A program made the translations under genes and the position numbers. Below, one piece after another: positions 62,470-64,000 of a DNA stretch of 64,000 nt (its first letter is position 1; every line of letters begins with the position of its first letter). Source of the stretch: Klebsiella aerogenes (GTDB lineage: Bacteria; Pseudomonadota; Gammaproteobacteria; Enterobacterales; Enterobacteriaceae); the NCBI GenBank assembly GCA_029027985.1, contig CP119076.1, positions 3,780,422 to 3,844,421 on the forward strand, read 5' to 3'. The notes below the pieces were generated by a model. The model searched no databases and had not been told where the DNA came from. It saw only the letters and a program-made list of their open reading frames with translations.

Positions 62470-63865
62470 GTTGCGGCTCCTGGGTTAATTTCCGTGTATG
62501 AGTCAGATAGTAAGCACCATAACACAGCGCAACGAATGGGATCCCGCACCACAGCGCAATGCGCTGACTTGGGTCAAAGGCCAGGCCGATGCAGGCCACC
62601 AGGCACAGTACAAAGCCCAGCACCGGCACCAGCGGATACCACGGCGCGCGATAGTGCAGTTCGCTTAGGGCTTTACCCTGCTGAAGATGGCGGCGACGGA
62701 AGACAAAGTGCGACGCGCAGATGCTCAGCCACACCGCCACCACCGCAAAACCGGATATTGCCGACAGCGCAACAAACACCGTATCCGGCGCAATGACGCT
62801 GGAAAACAGCGCCAGCACGCCGCCCAGCATGCTCACCGACAACGCGGTCAGCGGTACGCCGCGTTGGTTGACTTTGGCAAAGCAGGCCGGCAGCGTCTTC
62901 TCGTTCGATAGCGACCACAGCATCCGCCCGGAAGCATACAGGCCGGAGTTCGCCGCCGATAGAATCGCCGTCAGGATCACGAAGTTAAACATATCCGCCG
63001 CATAGGGAATGCCAACCTTTTCAAAGACCAGCACAAAGGGGCTCTTTTCTACCCCCGCCTGCTGCATGGGGATCAGCGCGGCGAGCACGAAAACGGTACC
63101 AATAAAGAAAATAATCAGCCGGGCAATCGTCGTGCGGATCGCCACCGGAATGACTTTATGCGGGTTTTGCGTTTCCCCGGCGGCGATGCCGATAAGTTCC
63201 GTTCCCGAAAAAGCGAAATTGACCGCCACCATGGTCATCAGGATCGGCAACCCGCCGTGCGGGAACCAACCTTCGGCGGTGAGGTTATGCAATCCCGGAG
63301 CCGGCGCGCCGTCAGTCAGCGGAATAAAGCCGAAAATAGCCGCCCCGCCGAGAACGATAAACGCGATAATAGTGATGACTTTGACCAACGAGAACCAGAA
63401 TTCGCCTTCGGCGAAAAAACGGGTAGAGATAACGTTGAGGGCGAAGATCGCCGCGCAGAACAGCACACACCAGATCCAAACCGGCACTTGCGGGAACCAG
63501 TACTGCATACAGAATCCGGCGGCGGTAAAGCTGGAGCCGAGCGCAACGGTCCAGGTCAGCCAGTACAACCACGCCACCGTATAGCCGGTCGCCGGGCCGA
63601 GATAACGCGCGGCATAGACGTGGAAAGCGCCGGTTTCCGGCATCGCCACCGACAGCTCGCCGAGGCACTGCATCACCAGCCAGACCACCAACGCGCCAAT
63701 CAGATACGCCAGCAACGTACCCGCCGCGCCAGTAGTCGAAATAATATATCCGGTATTGAAGAATAACCCTGTGCCGATCACGCCGCCCAATGAGAGCATA
63801 ATCAGATGGCGCGTTTTCATGGTGCGCTTGAGTTGCCCACCTTGTTGTTGTGATGTTGTTTGCAT
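62456..63865 (-). CDS. mmuP: S-methylmethionine permease MmuP
   Basis: A 469-residue APC-family permease with 12 membrane helices; the first carries [19 protein letters not shown]. It matches E. coli MmuP (467 residues) throughout. It precedes and overlaps mmuM, so uptake and use of S-methylmethionine are coupled. A MetJ-type box lies just upstream. Confidence 0.96.
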   Translation of the reverse strand: MQTTSQQQGGQLKRTMKTRHLIMLSLGGVIGTGLFFNTGYIISTTGAAGTLLAYLIGALVVWLVMQCLGELSVAMPETGAFHVYAARYLGPATGYTVAWLYWLTWTVALGSSFTAAGFCMQYWFPQVPVWIWCVLFCAAIFALNVISTRFFAEGEFWFSLVKVITIIAFIVLGGAAIFGFIPLTDGAPAPGLHNLTAEGWFPHGGLPILMTMVAVNFAFSGTELIGIAAGETQNPHKVIPVAIRTTIARLIIFFIGTVFVLAALIPMQQAGVEKSPFVLVFEKVGIPYAADMFNFVILTAILSAANSGLYASGRMLWSLSNEKTLPACFAKVNQRGVPLTALSVSMLGGVLALFSSVIAPDTVFVALSAISGFAVVAVWLSICASHFVFRRRHLQQGKALSELHYRAPWYPLVPVLGFVLCLVACIGLAFDPSQRIALWCGIPFVALCYGAYYLTHTRKLTQEPQHAAE

Positions 63866-63875
63866 ATTGCCTTCT

Positions 63876-63899
63876 TTATGTATGGACGTCTAAACATCC
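63876..63899 (-). promoter_or_regulatory. MetJ-box-like repeats upstream of mmuP
   Basis: On the minus strand GGATGTTT-AGACGTCC-ATACATAA are three consecutive 8-mers with 5, 7 and 4 matches to the met box AGACGTCT, ending 11 bp before the ATG. MetJ control fits methionine salvage. The rest of the sequence to 64000 shows no feature. Confidence 0.6.
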
Positions 63900-64000
63900 A
63901 AATGAAGGTCTTTTATACCGTGAGCGCGGGGAAATTGCAAAACGGGGGAGTAAAAACATATCGATCGCGTAGCGGTAACCGCGGTTTAAAACGACCGGGG

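Noticed and set aside
63866-64000. SAM riboswitch upstream of mmuP
   Set aside because: The leader is short and lacks conserved SAM-aptamer structure; a MetJ-type box explains methionine control better.

Overview
The window is a piece of chromosome from an enterobacterium, most likely Klebsiella/Raoultella or a close relative. This rests on gene order and on protein sequences that I recognise as close to E. coli K-12 proteins from memory, not on a database search. The backbone runs ribE-ribD-nrdR-yajI-tsx, secDF-yajC-tgt-queA-acpH, malZ-proY-brnQ-phoRB-sbcDC-mak-rdgC-ppnP-aroM-aroL-yaiI-proC-psiF-phoA-iraP, ddlA-yaiZ-yaiY-yaiW-sbmA-ampH-hemB, then tauABCD and mmuPM. No tRNA, rRNA, CRISPR array, integrase or prophage module was seen.

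Region by region. 1-5 kb: riboflavin synthesis (ribE partial, ribD), the nrdR repressor, the YajI lipoprotein, the Tsx nucleoside channel with CRP-like sites, and a WYL regulator/VOC pair next to a perfect palindrome. 5-11.4 kb: secF, secD and yajC (protein export) with tgt and queA (queuosine tRNA modification) on the minus strand, then acpH. 11.4-23.4 kb is accessory relative to E. coli, where acpH and malZ are neighbours. It holds a 2-Cys peroxiredoxin with an OxyR-like promoter, an AT-rich N-acetylmuramic acid (MurNAc) island (yfeW, murP, murQ, a DUF2057 protein, a porin and divergent murR), and a small-molecule cluster (Cys-tailed amidohydrolase, ABM monooxygenase, isochorismatase-like hydrolase, LysR regulator) that contains an ERIC element. 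The MurNAc island is bracketed by two perfect 31-bp copies of one terminator exactly 6,700 bp apart.

23.4-45 kb: maltodextrin glucosidase, proline and branched-chain amino acid permeases, the PhoR/PhoB system, the SbcCD nuclease, fructokinase, RdgC, shikimate kinase II, proline synthesis, alkaline phosphatase and IraP. Pho boxes lie before phoB and phoA, and TyrR-like boxes before aroL. E. coli neighbours araJ, yaiA and dgcC are missing from their usual places. 45-57 kb: an MdtG-like efflux pump, ddlA, sbmA/yaiW, ampH and hemB, then a REP-associated tyrosine transposase (RAYT) and a bifunctional acyltransferase resembling ornithine-lipid synthase OlsF. 57-64 kb: taurine uptake and desulfonation (tauABCD) and S-methylmethionine salvage (mmuPM) with a MetJ-type box.

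The strongest unusual feature is the repeat landscape. There are three tandem BIME arrays: about 6 and 10 copies of one 84-bp unit, in opposite orientations, and 12 copies of a different 95-bp unit. The RAYT gene sits beside the 10-copy array, whose units keep the GTAG tetranucleotide on both REPs. The 95-bp array has mostly lost GTAG on one side, which points to amplification by tandem duplication rather than repeated transposition.
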